A DNA stretch of 64,000 nucleotides, taken from Hyphomicrobium sp. Lineage in GTDB: Bacteria; Pseudomonadota; Alphaproteobacteria; Rhizobiales; Hyphomicrobiaceae. Location: assembly GCA_022844105.1 (NCBI GenBank), contig JALHMJ010000001.1, positions 186,001-250,000 of the forward strand. Reading direction: 5' to 3'. Below are positions 38,787 through 47,534 of the stretch, piece after piece. Position 1 is the stretch's first letter; every line of letters begins with the position of its first letter. The notes beneath the pieces were generated by a model, which saw only the letters and a program-made list of their open reading frames with translations, was not told the DNA's origin and did no database searches. The position numbers and the translations under genes were made by a program.

Positions 38787-39702
38787 AGTCTTCGCGTAAC
38801 GAAGCGATCTCGACCGCTGACAGAAGAGGTTGCGCACCTGGCTGCGCCGTCCAATCGGCGTAGTTACGCATTTCGCCGGTCGTGCGCACGCGATGCAGCC
38901 GTTCCAGGTCGATCGTCGCGGTGACCCACGCCGGTTGGCTGAGCGGACCCTCGGCAAGGACACCCGTATCGGAGACGCCGTGTTCGGAGGGCACAAAAAT
39001 TCCGGCGGAGCCTTCGTTGCGATCGACGGCGGGAGACCAGAGCGCATCGCCGACCGTGGGGCTCTGGACCGTAACGATGCTATTCTCGAGTGCGCGCGCC
39101 ATGCATCCGGTGCGGACCCGGTGGAACCCTGAGACGCGTTCCGTGCACGAGGGCACGAGTACGACTTCGGCGCCGGCTTCGGACAAGGCGCGGCCGAGCA
39201 GCGGGAATTCGCTATCGTAGCAGATCAGGATTGCGATCTTGCCAAGGTACGTGTCGAAGACGCGGAGCGGCCCGCCACCCGAAATTCCCCAATTGCGCTC
39301 AAACGGCGTCATGACGATTTTTTCCTGCTCGCCGACGAGGCCGTGGGGCGTCACGAGTTGGGCCGCGTTGACGAAGCGGCCATCGGATTTGAGCACGGGG
39401 CCTGAGCCAACCAGAATGTGGACGTCGTTTTCGCGCGCAAGATCGAGATGGAACGCCACCCTTGAGGCAGCGAGTTCTGCAACGGTGTGCAGTGTTTTTT
39501 GCAGGTCGGAATAGACTTCCGGGCCGAAGCAGGCAGCCTGCTCGATCGCCGCATATTCGGGAAACACCAACAGACTGGCACCGGTCGCCGCGCCCTGTGC
39601 AACCCATGTCGACATGTTCTCTTCCCACGCATCGAGGCTGGACGGTTGCCCGATGGGGTATTGAGCGCTGGCAATTGTGAGCGGGGCGCGTGACAAAATC
39701 AA
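38761..39702 (-). CDS. carbon-nitrogen hydrolase (nitrilase superfamily)
   Basis: 313 aa. The Glu-Lys-Cys triad is present: E49 in LLVFPEYAAI, K128 in GEQEKIVMTPFER and C161 in ILICYDSEFPLLG. It probably hydrolyses an amide; the substrate is unknown. The start is TTG at 39702, overlapping the stop of the upstream acetyltransferase gene; a second TTG at 39696 has better spacing to the AAGGG site. It is the last gene of a three-gene minus-strand operon. Confidence 0.88.
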   Translation of the reverse strand: MILSRAPLTIASAQYPIGQPSSLDAWEENMSTWVAQGAATGASLLVFPEYAAIEQAACFGPEVYSDLQKTLHTVAELAASRVAFHLDLARENDVHILVGSGPVLKSDGRFVNAAQLVTPHGLVGEQEKIVMTPFERNWGISGGGPLRVFDTYLGKIAILICYDSEFPLLGRALSEAGAEVVLVPSCTERVSGFHRVRTGCMARALENSIVTVQSPTVGDALWSPAVDRNEGSAGIFVPSEHGVSDTGVLAEGPLSQPAWVTATIDLERLHRVRTTGEMRNYADWTAQPGAQPLLSAVEIASLREDSIRVPTSR

Positions 39703-40295
39703 AGACCCTTCATCCAGAATTGCATGCGGTGGGTTGTTTCCAGAGGTTGATCGATATCTTTCCAGTCGTAGGTCGCGAAGATGTCGACCGGCGCATAGCC
39801 GCGTTTTGTCCAGAACCCATCGAGGGGCGCATAATCGGCCGGTTTCAGAGGGTGATCGTCGGGCCGGACGACGCGGCAGAAAGTCGAATGCGTAAAGCCG
39901 CCGAGAGCATGGGCCTGTGCTTCACGGCCATCAAAGAACGCATGGCCTAAGCCATAGCCGCGGTGACTTTTCAGGAGCACGCTCTCGCCGCAGTAGAAAA
40001 TCTTCGCAATGTTGAAACCTGCCGCGCGGAACGGTTCGCCAAACTCGTCGGCGTGCTCGATCATTGGAGCGCCCGTGGATGCGCCGATCATCTCGTTGCC
40101 GTCATAGGCGGCGATGACGACGGCACCCTTGGCGGCGGCAAAGTTCGCCAGATATTTTTCTTCGTAGTCGAGTGTGCCGTCGTAGAGATAGGGCCAGTCG
40201 CGGAAGACGACAATGCGCAGCCGGGCAAGATCGGGCAGGATCGGTATGATCTCTGCCCCTGTCAGCGACCGGACGTCGAGTTTTTTCTTCTCCAC
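39699..40295 (-). CDS. GNAT family N-acetyltransferase
   Basis: 198 aa. The acetyl-CoA loop is in LKSHRGYGLGHAFFDGREAQA, after the ESVLL strand, and the domain extends from about residue 8 to 170. The acceptor is unknown. The start is GTG with GGGAG six bases upstream. It overlaps the nitrilase gene by four bases, and the NTF2-like gene ends 26 bp upstream. The trio suggests a small pathway for an amide or amino compound. Confidence 0.85.
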   Translation of the reverse strand: MEKKKLDVRSLTGAEIIPILPDLARLRIVVFRDWPYLYDGTLDYEEKYLANFAAAKGAVVIAAYDGNEMIGASTGAPMIEHADEFGEPFRAAGFNIAKIFYCGESVLLKSHRGYGLGHAFFDGREAQAHALGGFTHSTFCRVVRPDDHPLKPADYAPLDGFWTKRGYAPVDIFATYDWKDIDQPLETTHRMQFWMKGL

Positions 40296-40321
40296 CGCGG
40301 TCTCCCTAGGCTGACCATGTC

Positions 40322-40756
40322 TCAGCCGGCGACCTGCGTGATCCAGTCGGTCAGATTGTAGTACGTCGTGACGCGCGCAATCTTACCGTCGCGGATGGCA
40401 AAGAACGTGCCGGCCGGCAGAACATAAGTCTGGCCCTTGGCGGGGGGGAGGCCTTCGTCGGTGTTCTTATAGACACCGTGCACGTTGAACTCGGCCGAAG
40501 CGCGGGCGCCGTCCTTCGACACCATCACGACGATGTCCTTCAGTTCTTCCTTATAATTGTGGTCCATGCGTGCGTTAAACGCACGGAACTTTTCTTTGCT
40601 TTCGCGGCGCTCGCCCTGGTTGACGTCGTGGATGACATCCTCGGTCAGGAAGTCGAGCATGGTGTTCGTGTCGCCGCGGTTAAAGGCTGCGTAGTAGTCG
40701 CGGATGAGGGCGGCGGTGGCGGTGCGGGCGGCGCTCTCGGCGGACGTTTCGGTCAT
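40322..40756 (-). CDS. ketosteroid isomerase-related (SnoaL/NTF2-like) protein
   Basis: 144 aa with the cone-shaped NTF2-like fold pattern: LIRDYYAAFNRGDTNTMLDFL, a central DVNQGERR strand, and the C-terminal GTFFAIRDGKIARVTTYYNL. These proteins bind small hydrophobic ligands and may be isomerases or cyclases. It is the first gene of the operon with the GNAT and nitrilase genes. The ATG is at 40754-40756. Confidence 0.85.
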   Translation of the reverse strand: MTETSAESAARTATAALIRDYYAAFNRGDTNTMLDFLTEDVIHDVNQGERRESKEKFRAFNARMDHNYKEELKDIVVMVSKDGARASAEFNVHGVYKNTDEGLPPAKGQTYVLPAGTFFAIRDGKIARVTTYYNLTDWITQVAG

Positions 40757-40890
40757 GGTTGCTCCAGGCGGTTCGGGATCGGGGACGGACGACTGCGGAT
40801 TGAGGCCTGATTAGCAGGTTCGCCCTGCGAGACAAGACCCGGCTCTGCGGCCGGTGAACGCGGCGTTTGCAGGCGTCTCAGCTGCCGCAT

Positions 40891-40909
40891 GGAACCGTTC
40901 GTCGGTTCC
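40891..40909. promoter_or_regulatory. perfect inverted repeat in a divergent promoter region
   Basis: GGAACCG, five-base loop TTCGT, CGGTTCC. It lies in the 237-bp spacer between the NTF2-like operon and the host-attachment-like gene. It could be an operator for either, or an RNA hairpin; nothing decides this. Confidence 0.35.
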
Positions 40910-40993
40910 CGGCCGAAACTATATTGATTTGCATCACAGTCGGAGCCCGGGCTGAGGCGTTTAATCTTCTCCAATGTCAGTGAGGAGACGACA

Positions 40994-41443
40994 ATGAAAA
41001 TCAAAAAAGGCATGTGGGTCGTTGTTGCCGACGGCGCGCGGGGGCTCGTTCTCATCAACGAGGGCGATGCACTGGAGCCGGCGTTGAAGGTCGTCCGGGT
41101 TTACGAGCAGGACAACCCCAAGACCAGCGAGCAGGGCCGCGACCGGCCGGCGCGGTCCTTCCAGTCGTTCAGTGACAGCCGATCCGCCGTGGCCACGCCC
41201 GATCTGCATCGGCGCGCTGAGGATCGCTTTGTGGATCAGATCGTGGCCGATCTTGCGAAGGACGCATCGGCAGGACTGTTTGAAGAACTCGTCATCGTGG
41301 CGCCGCCGGTGGCTCTGGGGGAAATGCGCAAGGCCGCGCAAGGTCCGCTGGCAAAGAAGATCGTGGCGACGCTGGACAAGGACCTGACCGCGCACACGGT
41401 GCCGGACATTACCGCCGCCGTTGCCAAGGCACTCGAAGGCTGA
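40994..41443 (+). CDS. host attachment family protein
   Basis: 149 aa, resembling the family first described as required for attachment to host cells in Agrobacterium-like bacteria and related to the baeRF/eRF1-like domains. Markers are an N-terminal WVVVADGARGLVL, a middle RRAEDRFVDQIVADLAKDA and the C-terminal LVIVAPPVALGEMRKA with IVATLDKDLT. The cellular role is not established. GAGGAG precedes the ATG. It ends directly against the convergent TPR regulator gene with no gap. Confidence 0.85.
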   Translation: MKIKKGMWVVVADGARGLVLINEGDALEPALKVVRVYEQDNPKTSEQGRDRPARSFQSFSDSRSAVATPDLHRRAEDRFVDQIVADLAKDASAGLFEELVIVAPPVALGEMRKAAQGPLAKKIVATLDKDLTAHTVPDITAAVAKALEG

Positions 41444-43315
41444 TTATTGCTGTTCCAGTTGACTTGTGGGTTGCGCTCCGGCTTTCGTCTTCGATTGCTG
41501 CTGTACGCGCTCCTCGTCACACGCTGCAAGGCGCACGAACGCTAAATTTTCATTGAGCTTTTCGGCAGGTGCGCACAATGGAACGGCGGCCTTGCGTGCG
41601 GCCTCAACAATCATGCGTGTCAGTTTTTCCGGAAAGCCGCCGTTATCGCTCAAGTATGCCTCGACATTCCACGCGGCATCTCGTCGACGAAGTTCTTCGG
41701 CAGCGGCCCGGGCAGCGGTCTCTTCGTTCAGCATCGCAGAGGCCATAGCCAGGAATGCAAAGTCCAAGGGGTTTGGATTGGGTACCAGTTTGACGAATTT
41801 TGCGGATTTTTCGAACGCGCCGCTGAAGAAGTAAACATAGCGAAAGCCTTGATTGTACCAAGCGGGATAGTTCGGATTGAGCCGCAGCGCACGTTCGGCA
41901 AGCCCAACAGCTCGTTCGACCTGACCAAGCTGCGGCAAATACCAGGCGATCAGAATTAGAACGTCGGCGTTGCTGGGCGCCAGGGCCTCGGCCCTGGCGA
42001 ATTGTCGAAGCGCTTTATCTCCAAGCCCTTGGTAGGCGTAGGCATGGCCAAGAACCATTTGGGCCTCGCCGTCGTTTGGATCGAGCTGGACGGCGCTATT
42101 GGCAACGTCCACGAGGCGATTCACGTTCGCAGTCGCTTCGCCAATATTCAAGTCGAGTCTATATTCGTACACGTACGACAGGGCGACGTAGGCTCGGGCA
42201 AGCTGTGGATCTATTTCAAGTGCTTTCAGGAAGTGTCGCTCAGCGCGTTGCAGACCTTCCTCTGTGATGCCAACGGAGGCGCCGCCATGCTTGGCTTCGG
42301 TCCCAAGTAGGTAATGTTCATAGGCCGTCAGCACGCTGGGCGGTTTGCGCCGGACGATCGTTCGCTCTGCCTGGGCAACGGCGCCTTCATAACCCGTGAG
42401 AGTCGCAACGATTGAGTCCGTCACCGCGCTTTGAACTTCAAAAATATCGGCGACCGACCGGTTGTAGCGTGTCGACCACACGTTCTCGCCGGATCGGATG
42501 TCGATCAATCTTACCGTCACGCGAATCCGATTTCCGGTTGGTTGGATGCTCCCCTGAAGCACGTAGCGCACACCGAGGTCGCGACCTACGCTTCTAACGT
42601 CGGCCGTCTTGTTCCGATAAACCTCGGTCGAGTTGCGTGCGATGACGAGCAGGTCCTTGGACTGGGAGAGATCGGTTGTGATGTCCTCAGTCATACCGTC
42701 CGCAAGTCGGCGCCATGCTGGATCATCGCCAATGTTCTCGAACGGCATCACGGCCAATGATAGCCTTTCAGATCTTGGCATCATGGCTGGCGTTGGCTGT
42801 CGCCACAGGCTCCACCCCACCAATAAAAGAATTACTGCTGAGACAATCGCACTCGAAATCCCGATCGGACGATGCAACGTCGCAAGGCGCGGTGAAGGCT
42901 CTGGTTTTGCAGGCTCAGGTGCAGAAAGGCTCGGTCCGCTCTGATCTGTTGGAGGTGAGATAACCTCGATCTGCGGAACGTACGAGCCTTTAGGGATGTC
43001 GATGCGGACGGGATTACCCTGTCCTTCGGTGTCGTAGAATTCGCGCAGCTTGTCTCGCAGCCGGGCTGCCTCGACCCTGACGACCGGATCCGTCAGAGGG
43101 TCGAAAGATACAGGCTTGTCGAAAACTTCCACGCCAATCGAATAGCCTTTCAGTCTGTCGGCACGGCCTTCAAGCGCTTCAGTAACGATATAGTTGAGAA
43201 ACCGCTGGCGGCGGTCGGACTGCTCGAACGGACCGCTTTTAACAATCCGAGCAAGTTCATTGCGGATCGTTGCGACCTCGCTTTCACTCCACCGGTGAGG
43301 AGAAGAAGCAGCCAC
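41444..43315 (-). CDS. membrane-spanning regulator: DNA-binding-like head, TolB-like domain, TPR
   Basis: 623 aa. Residues about 20-115 form a winged-helix-like region (RFLNYIVTEAL, VVRVEAARLRDKLREFY, IPKGSYVPQIE). A transmembrane helix follows at about 152-170. Next is a TolB-N/FlgO-like domain beginning LAVMPFENIGDDP with LADGMTEDITTDLSQ, then five or more TPR units from about 330 to 550. The layout resembles CadC-type one-component regulators and the so-called adenylate cyclase TPR proteins common in rhizobia; no cyclase domain is present. The start is GTG with a weak site. Confidence 0.8.
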   Translation of the reverse strand: MAASSPHRWSESEVATIRNELARIVKSGPFEQSDRRQRFLNYIVTEALEGRADRLKGYSIGVEVFDKPVSFDPLTDPVVRVEAARLRDKLREFYDTEGQGNPVRIDIPKGSYVPQIEVISPPTDQSGPSLSAPEPAKPEPSPRLATLHRPIGISSAIVSAVILLLVGWSLWRQPTPAMMPRSERLSLAVMPFENIGDDPAWRRLADGMTEDITTDLSQSKDLLVIARNSTEVYRNKTADVRSVGRDLGVRYVLQGSIQPTGNRIRVTVRLIDIRSGENVWSTRYNRSVADIFEVQSAVTDSIVATLTGYEGAVAQAERTIVRRKPPSVLTAYEHYLLGTEAKHGGASVGITEEGLQRAERHFLKALEIDPQLARAYVALSYVYEYRLDLNIGEATANVNRLVDVANSAVQLDPNDGEAQMVLGHAYAYQGLGDKALRQFARAEALAPSNADVLILIAWYLPQLGQVERAVGLAERALRLNPNYPAWYNQGFRYVYFFSGAFEKSAKFVKLVPNPNPLDFAFLAMASAMLNEETAARAAAEELRRRDAAWNVEAYLSDNGGFPEKLTRMIVEAARKAAVPLCAPAEKLNENLAFVRLAACDEERVQQQSKTKAGAQPTSQLEQQ

Positions 43316-43483
43316 GGGTCAACTCCGCCGAGTCAAATTTGCTTGGCCAGCGAGACTGTTGTGGCCGTTGCACACTGTTACATACTAGGCCAGACGGACG
43401 TCCGTTGTCATCCATGGCGCGTCGCCTCGAAGTCCTGTTCGGGCTTTGTCGACATGACCAATACTGGATCAACGAGGATCGTC

Positions 43484-43957
43484 ATGAACCCCAAATCACT
43501 TGCGACTGTCGTGCTGGTGACCCTTGCCGGCTTGCCTGCCGTCCCCGCCAGAGCTGCTCAATCCATAAATGAAGGCGGTTCAATTGTGTGTGTGACCGAC
43601 AGGTGGGATGAGAAGGAAATTGAGAAGGGACACAAGCTAGTTAATTCCGCCAACAGATGCGTGCTGGTTCCGGATGACAAGTCCATGCCGAAAGTTACGG
43701 AAACCTGCACCGGAAGATACGAGTACATGCCTGACGGCAGTTGGAAGAGCAGCGGCTCGTGCACCGACGCTCTTCCCGGCGGCGACAAGGTCTTTCTCGA
43801 TTGGGAGGAGGGCTCTCATCTCAAGGAGTACCCCTACAGAAAAACGGGCGGCACCGGCAAATACAAGGGGGCCAGTGGCGGCGGGACCTACTTCTATGAA
43901 AATCTGACCGATACCCTTGCCGCCGGCTGGTACAAGGGAAAGTTGATATTGCCCTGA
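43484..43957 (+). CDS. secreted hypothetical protein
   Basis: 157 aa. A signal peptide (about 1-25, ending PARAAQS) is followed by a mature protein with four cysteines (in SIVCVTD, NRCVLV, ETCTGRYE and GSCTDAL). It ends in strands GGTGKYKGASGGGTYFYENL, similar in pattern to small beta-barrels such as allene-oxide-cyclase-like or avidin-like proteins. That fold call is weak. GAGG lies six bases before ATG 43484. The frame runs upstream to 43295 but lacks a start site there. Confidence 0.75.
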   Translation: MNPKSLATVVLVTLAGLPAVPARAAQSINEGGSIVCVTDRWDEKEIEKGHKLVNSANRCVLVPDDKSMPKVTETCTGRYEYMPDGSWKSSGSCTDALPGGDKVFLDWEEGSHLKEYPYRKTGGTGKYKGASGGGTYFYENLTDTLAAGWYKGKLILP

Positions 43958-44136
43958 CGCTCGCCCGCGCCCGCGGAACGCATCAGCGAATATTTCGGCG
44001 CGCGAAGCGTTTTTCGCACGCCGATCCGCGGTTCAGCGTTGTCTTGCGGTCGAAGTTGTGGTGTGCAGCAAACTTTCGAGAGCACGAAATCTGGTGCGAA
44101 TCAGTTTGACTAAGTTTGTTCAACGGAGTGCCCGCT

Positions 44137-44286
44137 ATGTTTGGCAAATCTTGTGAGGGTCTCTACGGCCCGCATGATGAATTCGGACCGGACAATCCTT
44201 CGGTTGACTTCTCGTTGGTCGCCGTAGCATTGGCCAGCTTCGCGGTTGCTATTATCCTTGGAGTGTCGTTGCCAGCCATAGTTTAA
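44137..44286 (+). CDS. small membrane protein, 49 aa
   Basis: Starts MFGKSCEGLYGPHDEFG and ends LPAIV. The first 24 residues are polar, and residues 25-48 are one hydrophobic helix. GGAG lies eight bases before the ATG. There is no family assignment. The gene stands alone between the secreted protein at 43484-43957 and yjbQ, with 180 and 267 bp of spacer on the two sides in which I see nothing else. Confidence 0.6.
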   Translation: MFGKSCEGLYGPHDEFGPDNPSVDFSLVAVALASFAVAIILGVSLPAIV

Positions 44287-44553
44287 GCTTGACGGTTCGG
44301 GTTCCCAATCTTTGTGTTCCGGACGTCGGGCGCAAACCTGATTGGATCATTCTCGACGGTTCCGCCGCCACGTGGGGGTCACTCGTCCGTTGACACGACG
44401 TAGCGAAACAGTGAATTCGTGCGCTTTCAAAAGTGTGTCGTAACAGCAAGCAAGCGAGGAGCGCGACGTTCTCGCTATTCGATGTTTGGGTTTACTCCGC
44501 GTCGGTTTTCTAACCGCATTTGGCCGTTTTGGCAGAATGTCGGACGCCACTCG

Positions 44554-44973
44554 TTACGTCCCTAGTATGTGCAGAACGATGCGGCGGATGTGGGGGGCGG
44601 TGCGATGTTCAAACAGATAAATGCCTTGCCATGTGCCGAGCATCATTCGGCTTGCGTTGAACGGGATGCCGAGCGACGTCAGCGTCAGCGCCGCTTTGAC
44701 ATGGGCCGGCATGTCGTCGGGGCCTTCTGCCGTGTGGGTGAAGAGCTCATCGCCGGCTGGAACAAGTCGACGGAAAAACGCATTAAGATCGCGCCGGACG
44801 TCAGGGTCGGCATTTTCCTGGATCAAGAGGGATGCCGAGGTGTGGGCGCAAAAGACAGTGACGAGGCCGGTCGCTAACTCCGACAGCGCTACGCGCCGTT
44901 CGATCTCGTTCGTTAATTCGTAGAGCCCGGCCCCGCACGTTTTTACGGTGAATGTCTCGAGTTTTTGACGCAT
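44554..44973 (-). CDS. yjbQ: YjbQ family protein (UPF0047)
   Basis: 139 aa, the family length. It has the conserved core: YELTNEIERRV, VTVFCAHTSASLLIQENADPD, then DELFTHTAEGPDDMPAHVKAAL and LGTWQGIYLFEHR. E. coli YjbQ shows weak thiamine phosphate synthase activity in vitro; the real role is unclear. The start is ATG 44973, since the 38 extra upstream codons are not family-like. It is divergent from the GreA-like gene with 39 bp between starts. Confidence 0.9.
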   Translation of the reverse strand: MRQKLETFTVKTCGAGLYELTNEIERRVALSELATGLVTVFCAHTSASLLIQENADPDVRRDLNAFFRRLVPAGDELFTHTAEGPDDMPAHVKAALTLTSLGIPFNASRMMLGTWQGIYLFEHRTAPHIRRIVLHILGT

Positions 44974-45012
44974 GCTGTTGCCCACACAATCCAAGTGGAA
45001 CGAAGTTTTCCC

Positions 45013-45477
45013 ATGAGCCGAGCATTCGTCAAGGAGGACACGGGTGAGGGGCTGGATACCCTGCCCGATCGTCCGATCTCCGAGCACCGCAATTTTGTGA
45101 CTGCCGATGGGTTAGCTGCCATCGAGACGGAGGTCGCTCGGCTCAACCAAGCCTATGCCCAAGCGCAAACTTCGGCCGACCGGGCGCAGTTGCAAAAAGT
45201 TGCGCGCGATCTGCGCTATTGGTCCCAGCGACGTCAGTCGGCGGAGGTGATGCCGGAGCCGGGCGGGAGCGGGACGGTTCAATTCGGCTCGCGCGTGACG
45301 CTTGTCCGCGACGCTGGCCAGCGGGTTACCTATCGCATCGTGGGTGAAGACGAAGCCGATCCCGCGCAGGGCAGCATCTCGTTTGTCTCGCCGCTGGCGC
45401 GAGCGCTGATGGGCAAGGCGGAAGGCGACACCGTCCGGATGGGGCAGGCAGACGCCGAGATCGAAGCCATCCGATAA
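45013..45477 (+). CDS. GreA/GreB family elongation factor
   Basis: 154 aa. The N-terminal TLPDRPISEHRNFVT and a helical segment (about 38-80) form the coiled-coil arm. The C-terminal FKBP-like domain has VQFGSRVTLVRDAGQRVTYRIVGEDEAD and SPLARALMGKAEGDTV. GreA-type factors rescue paused RNA polymerase by transcript cleavage. This short alphaproteobacterial variant may instead be regulatory. GAAG lies seven bases before ATG 45013. Confidence 0.9.
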   Translation: MSRAFVKEDTGEGLDTLPDRPISEHRNFVTADGLAAIETEVARLNQAYAQAQTSADRAQLQKVARDLRYWSQRRQSAEVMPEPGGSGTVQFGSRVTLVRDAGQRVTYRIVGEDEADPAQGSISFVSPLARALMGKAEGDTVRMGQADAEIEAIR

Positions 45478-45535
45478 AAAGACGCCGGACGCTCTTGGCA
45501 TCCGGCGCCGGAACTCAGCAGGGCCGAGATTGAAT

Positions 45536-46105
45536 TCAATCCTTGGCGCGCTCGACATAGGAGCCGTCCGCCGTCATGACGACGACGCGGGTTCCGGCGC
45601 CGATATGCGAGGGAACCATGACGCGGGCGCCGTTCGAGAGCTTCGCGGTCTTGTAGGATGATGAGGCCGTCTGGCCCTTCACGACGGGTTCGGCTTCGAC
45701 GATCTCGAGGGAAACGCGCTGCGGCAGTTCGATCGAAATCGGGTTGCCCTCGTGAAGGGATACCGAGCAGGTCATGCCTTCCTGCAACCACTGAGCCTGG
45801 TCGCCCAGCACGTCGCGCGAGACCGTGATCTGGTCGAAATTTTCCGGCTGCATGAAGTTGTAGCCCATCTCGTCTTCGTAGAGATAATTGTAATCTTTCT
45901 CGTCGAGGTAGGCGCGCTCGACCTGATCGGTGGTGCGGTAGCGTTCAACGATTTTGACGCCGTCGGCGATACGCCGTAATTCCAGATGGGTGACCGGCGT
46001 GCCTTTGCCGGGGTGAATGTTTTCAGCGTGCATGACGACAGCAAGCCTGCCGTCCAGATCGAGCACGTTGCCCTTGCGCACCGAGCTTGCGATAACCTTG
46101 GCCAC
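45536..46105 (-). CDS. efp: elongation factor P
   Basis: Relieves ribosome stalling at polyproline. It has 189 aa. The modification loop has K34 in [11 protein letters not shown], the lysine used for beta-lysylation in organisms with EpmA. The start is GTG with GGAG seven bases upstream. It is divergent from epmA, the enzyme that modifies it, so the two can share a promoter region. The partner epmB is not in the window. Confidence 0.96.
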   Translation of the reverse strand: MAKVIASSVRKGNVLDLDGRLAVVMHAENIHPGKGTPVTHLELRRIADGVKIVERYRTTDQVERAYLDEKDYNYLYEDEMGYNFMQPENFDQITVSRDVLGDQAQWLQEGMTCSVSLHEGNPISIELPQRVSLEIVEAEPVVKGQTASSSYKTAKLSNGARVMVPSHIGAGTRVVVMTADGSYVERAKD

Positions 46106-46290
46106 GAGTGGTCTCCATCAAAGCCGCCCCGTCGGACGCGCCGGAACGGCGCGCGTAGCCAAAAGCCTCGAAGGGCGGGGTGGCGAGCGGGGATTTGTGC
46201 GCCTCTCATACTCTATTCGCGGTGAAAAGGCCAAGTGCGGCCGTTCGGCATGACGCCGCGCGCTGTCAAAGGCTGGAAAGTCTAGGAAAT

Positions 46291-47328
46291 ATGATCAGAA
46301 ATTCTCCCTGGTGGAACCGTGACCGCCATGCCGACCGGCGCCCGTTCCTCATCGCGCGAGGCCGGATCAAGGCCGCGATCCGGGCCTGGTTTGAGAGTGA
46401 AGGGTTCATCGAAGTCGAACCGCAATGCCTGCAGGTGTCGCCCGGCAACGAAGCGCATTTGCACGCACTCGCCACCGATGTCGTCGGGCCGGATCTCTCG
46501 GTCAAGCGGCGGTATCTGCATACGTCGCCGGAGTTTGCCATGAAGAAGCTCTTGGCGGCGGGGGAGGAAAAGATCTTTGCGTTCACGCCCTGCTTTCGCA
46601 ATCGCGAGCATGGACCTTTACACGCGACCGAGTTCACCATGCTCGAATGGTACCGGGTGGGCGCATCTTACGAAATGGTGATGGACGATGCCGCGCATCT
46701 GTTGCGGCTTGCTTGCGCGACGACTGGCCAACGGCTCGTCTCGTGGCGTGGTTCGGTTGCGGTGCCCAAGGGGGCGGCGGATCGGCTGACCGTGGCGGAA
46801 GCGTTTTCGCGGTTTGCGGGAATTGACCTACTGGCGACACTCACCGAGGGTGAACCGGACCGGGAGGCCTTGGCCGAGCAGGTCCGGTCGCAGGGTCTCA
46901 ATGTGCGTCCAGACGACAGCTGGTCGGATCTGTTCGCGCGGGTTCTGGCGGCGAAGATCGAACCGAAGCTGGGCGTCGGACAGCCGCAACTGCTGACCGA
47001 GTATCCGGCCGTCGAGGCGGCCTTGGCGCGGCGGACAGATGCGGACAGGCGCGTTGCGGAGCGGTTCGAGCTCTATTGTTGCGGCATCGAGCTGGCCAAC
47101 GGTTTTGGCGAACTAACCGACGCGGTACAGCAGCGCGCCAACCTTGAGAGCCAAATGGCTCTTAAAGAAGCGATCTATGCTGAACGGTATCCCATCGATG
47201 AGGATTTCCTGGCCGCGCTGGCCGAGATGCCGGCGGCATCGGGGTGCGCGCTCGGCTTCGATCGGCTGGTGATGCTCGCGGCTGGAGCAACGCATATCGA
47301 GCAGGTTTTATGGACGGGGGCCGCTTGA
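46291..47328 (+). CDS. epmA: EF-P lysine lysyltransferase (EpmA/GenX)
   Basis: 345 aa class II lysyl-tRNA-synthetase-like enzyme without the anticodon-binding domain. Motif 2 is FAFTPCFRNREHGPLHATEFTMLEW-like (46582-46656). Motif 3 is in GCALGFDRLVMLA. The N-terminal RRPFLIARGRIKAAIRAWF and VEPQCLQVSPGNEAHL are typical of the family. It attaches beta-lysine to EF-P. The ATG at 46291 follows AGGA; the frame upstream to 46180 is not family-like. Confidence 0.95.
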   Translation: MIRNSPWWNRDRHADRRPFLIARGRIKAAIRAWFESEGFIEVEPQCLQVSPGNEAHLHALATDVVGPDLSVKRRYLHTSPEFAMKKLLAAGEEKIFAFTPCFRNREHGPLHATEFTMLEWYRVGASYEMVMDDAAHLLRLACATTGQRLVSWRGSVAVPKGAADRLTVAEAFSRFAGIDLLATLTEGEPDREALAEQVRSQGLNVRPDDSWSDLFARVLAAKIEPKLGVGQPQLLTEYPAVEAALARRTDADRRVAERFELYCCGIELANGFGELTDAVQQRANLESQMALKEAIYAERYPIDEDFLAALAEMPAASGCALGFDRLVMLAAGATHIEQVLWTGAA

Positions 47329-47435
47329 ACTGCCCGCACATGAACTGCAGATGAATTTCCGTTTCAGACGTCATTCAGCCGATCGGGCGCAAATTCGGAT
47401 CCTGGAGCCGGTGTACGGCTCTCGGAGGTTTATTC

Positions 47436-47534
47436 ATGCGCGAGTTGCTTCGTTCGGGCGCCATTTTGCTGATGGGACTGATCGTCATCGGCGCCGGTAT
47501 TTTCGTCGCGTTCCACCACGTGGCTCTGGGGTGA
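47436..47534 (+). CDS. tiny membrane protein, 32 aa
   Basis: Starts MRELLRSGAILLMG and ends HHVALG. Almost the whole peptide (residues 8-28) is one hydrophobic helix. A strong GGAGG lies seven bases before the ATG, which is the main support. It follows epmA by 107 bp. Function unknown. Confidence 0.55.
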   Translation: MRELLRSGAILLMGLIVIGAGIFVAFHHVALG

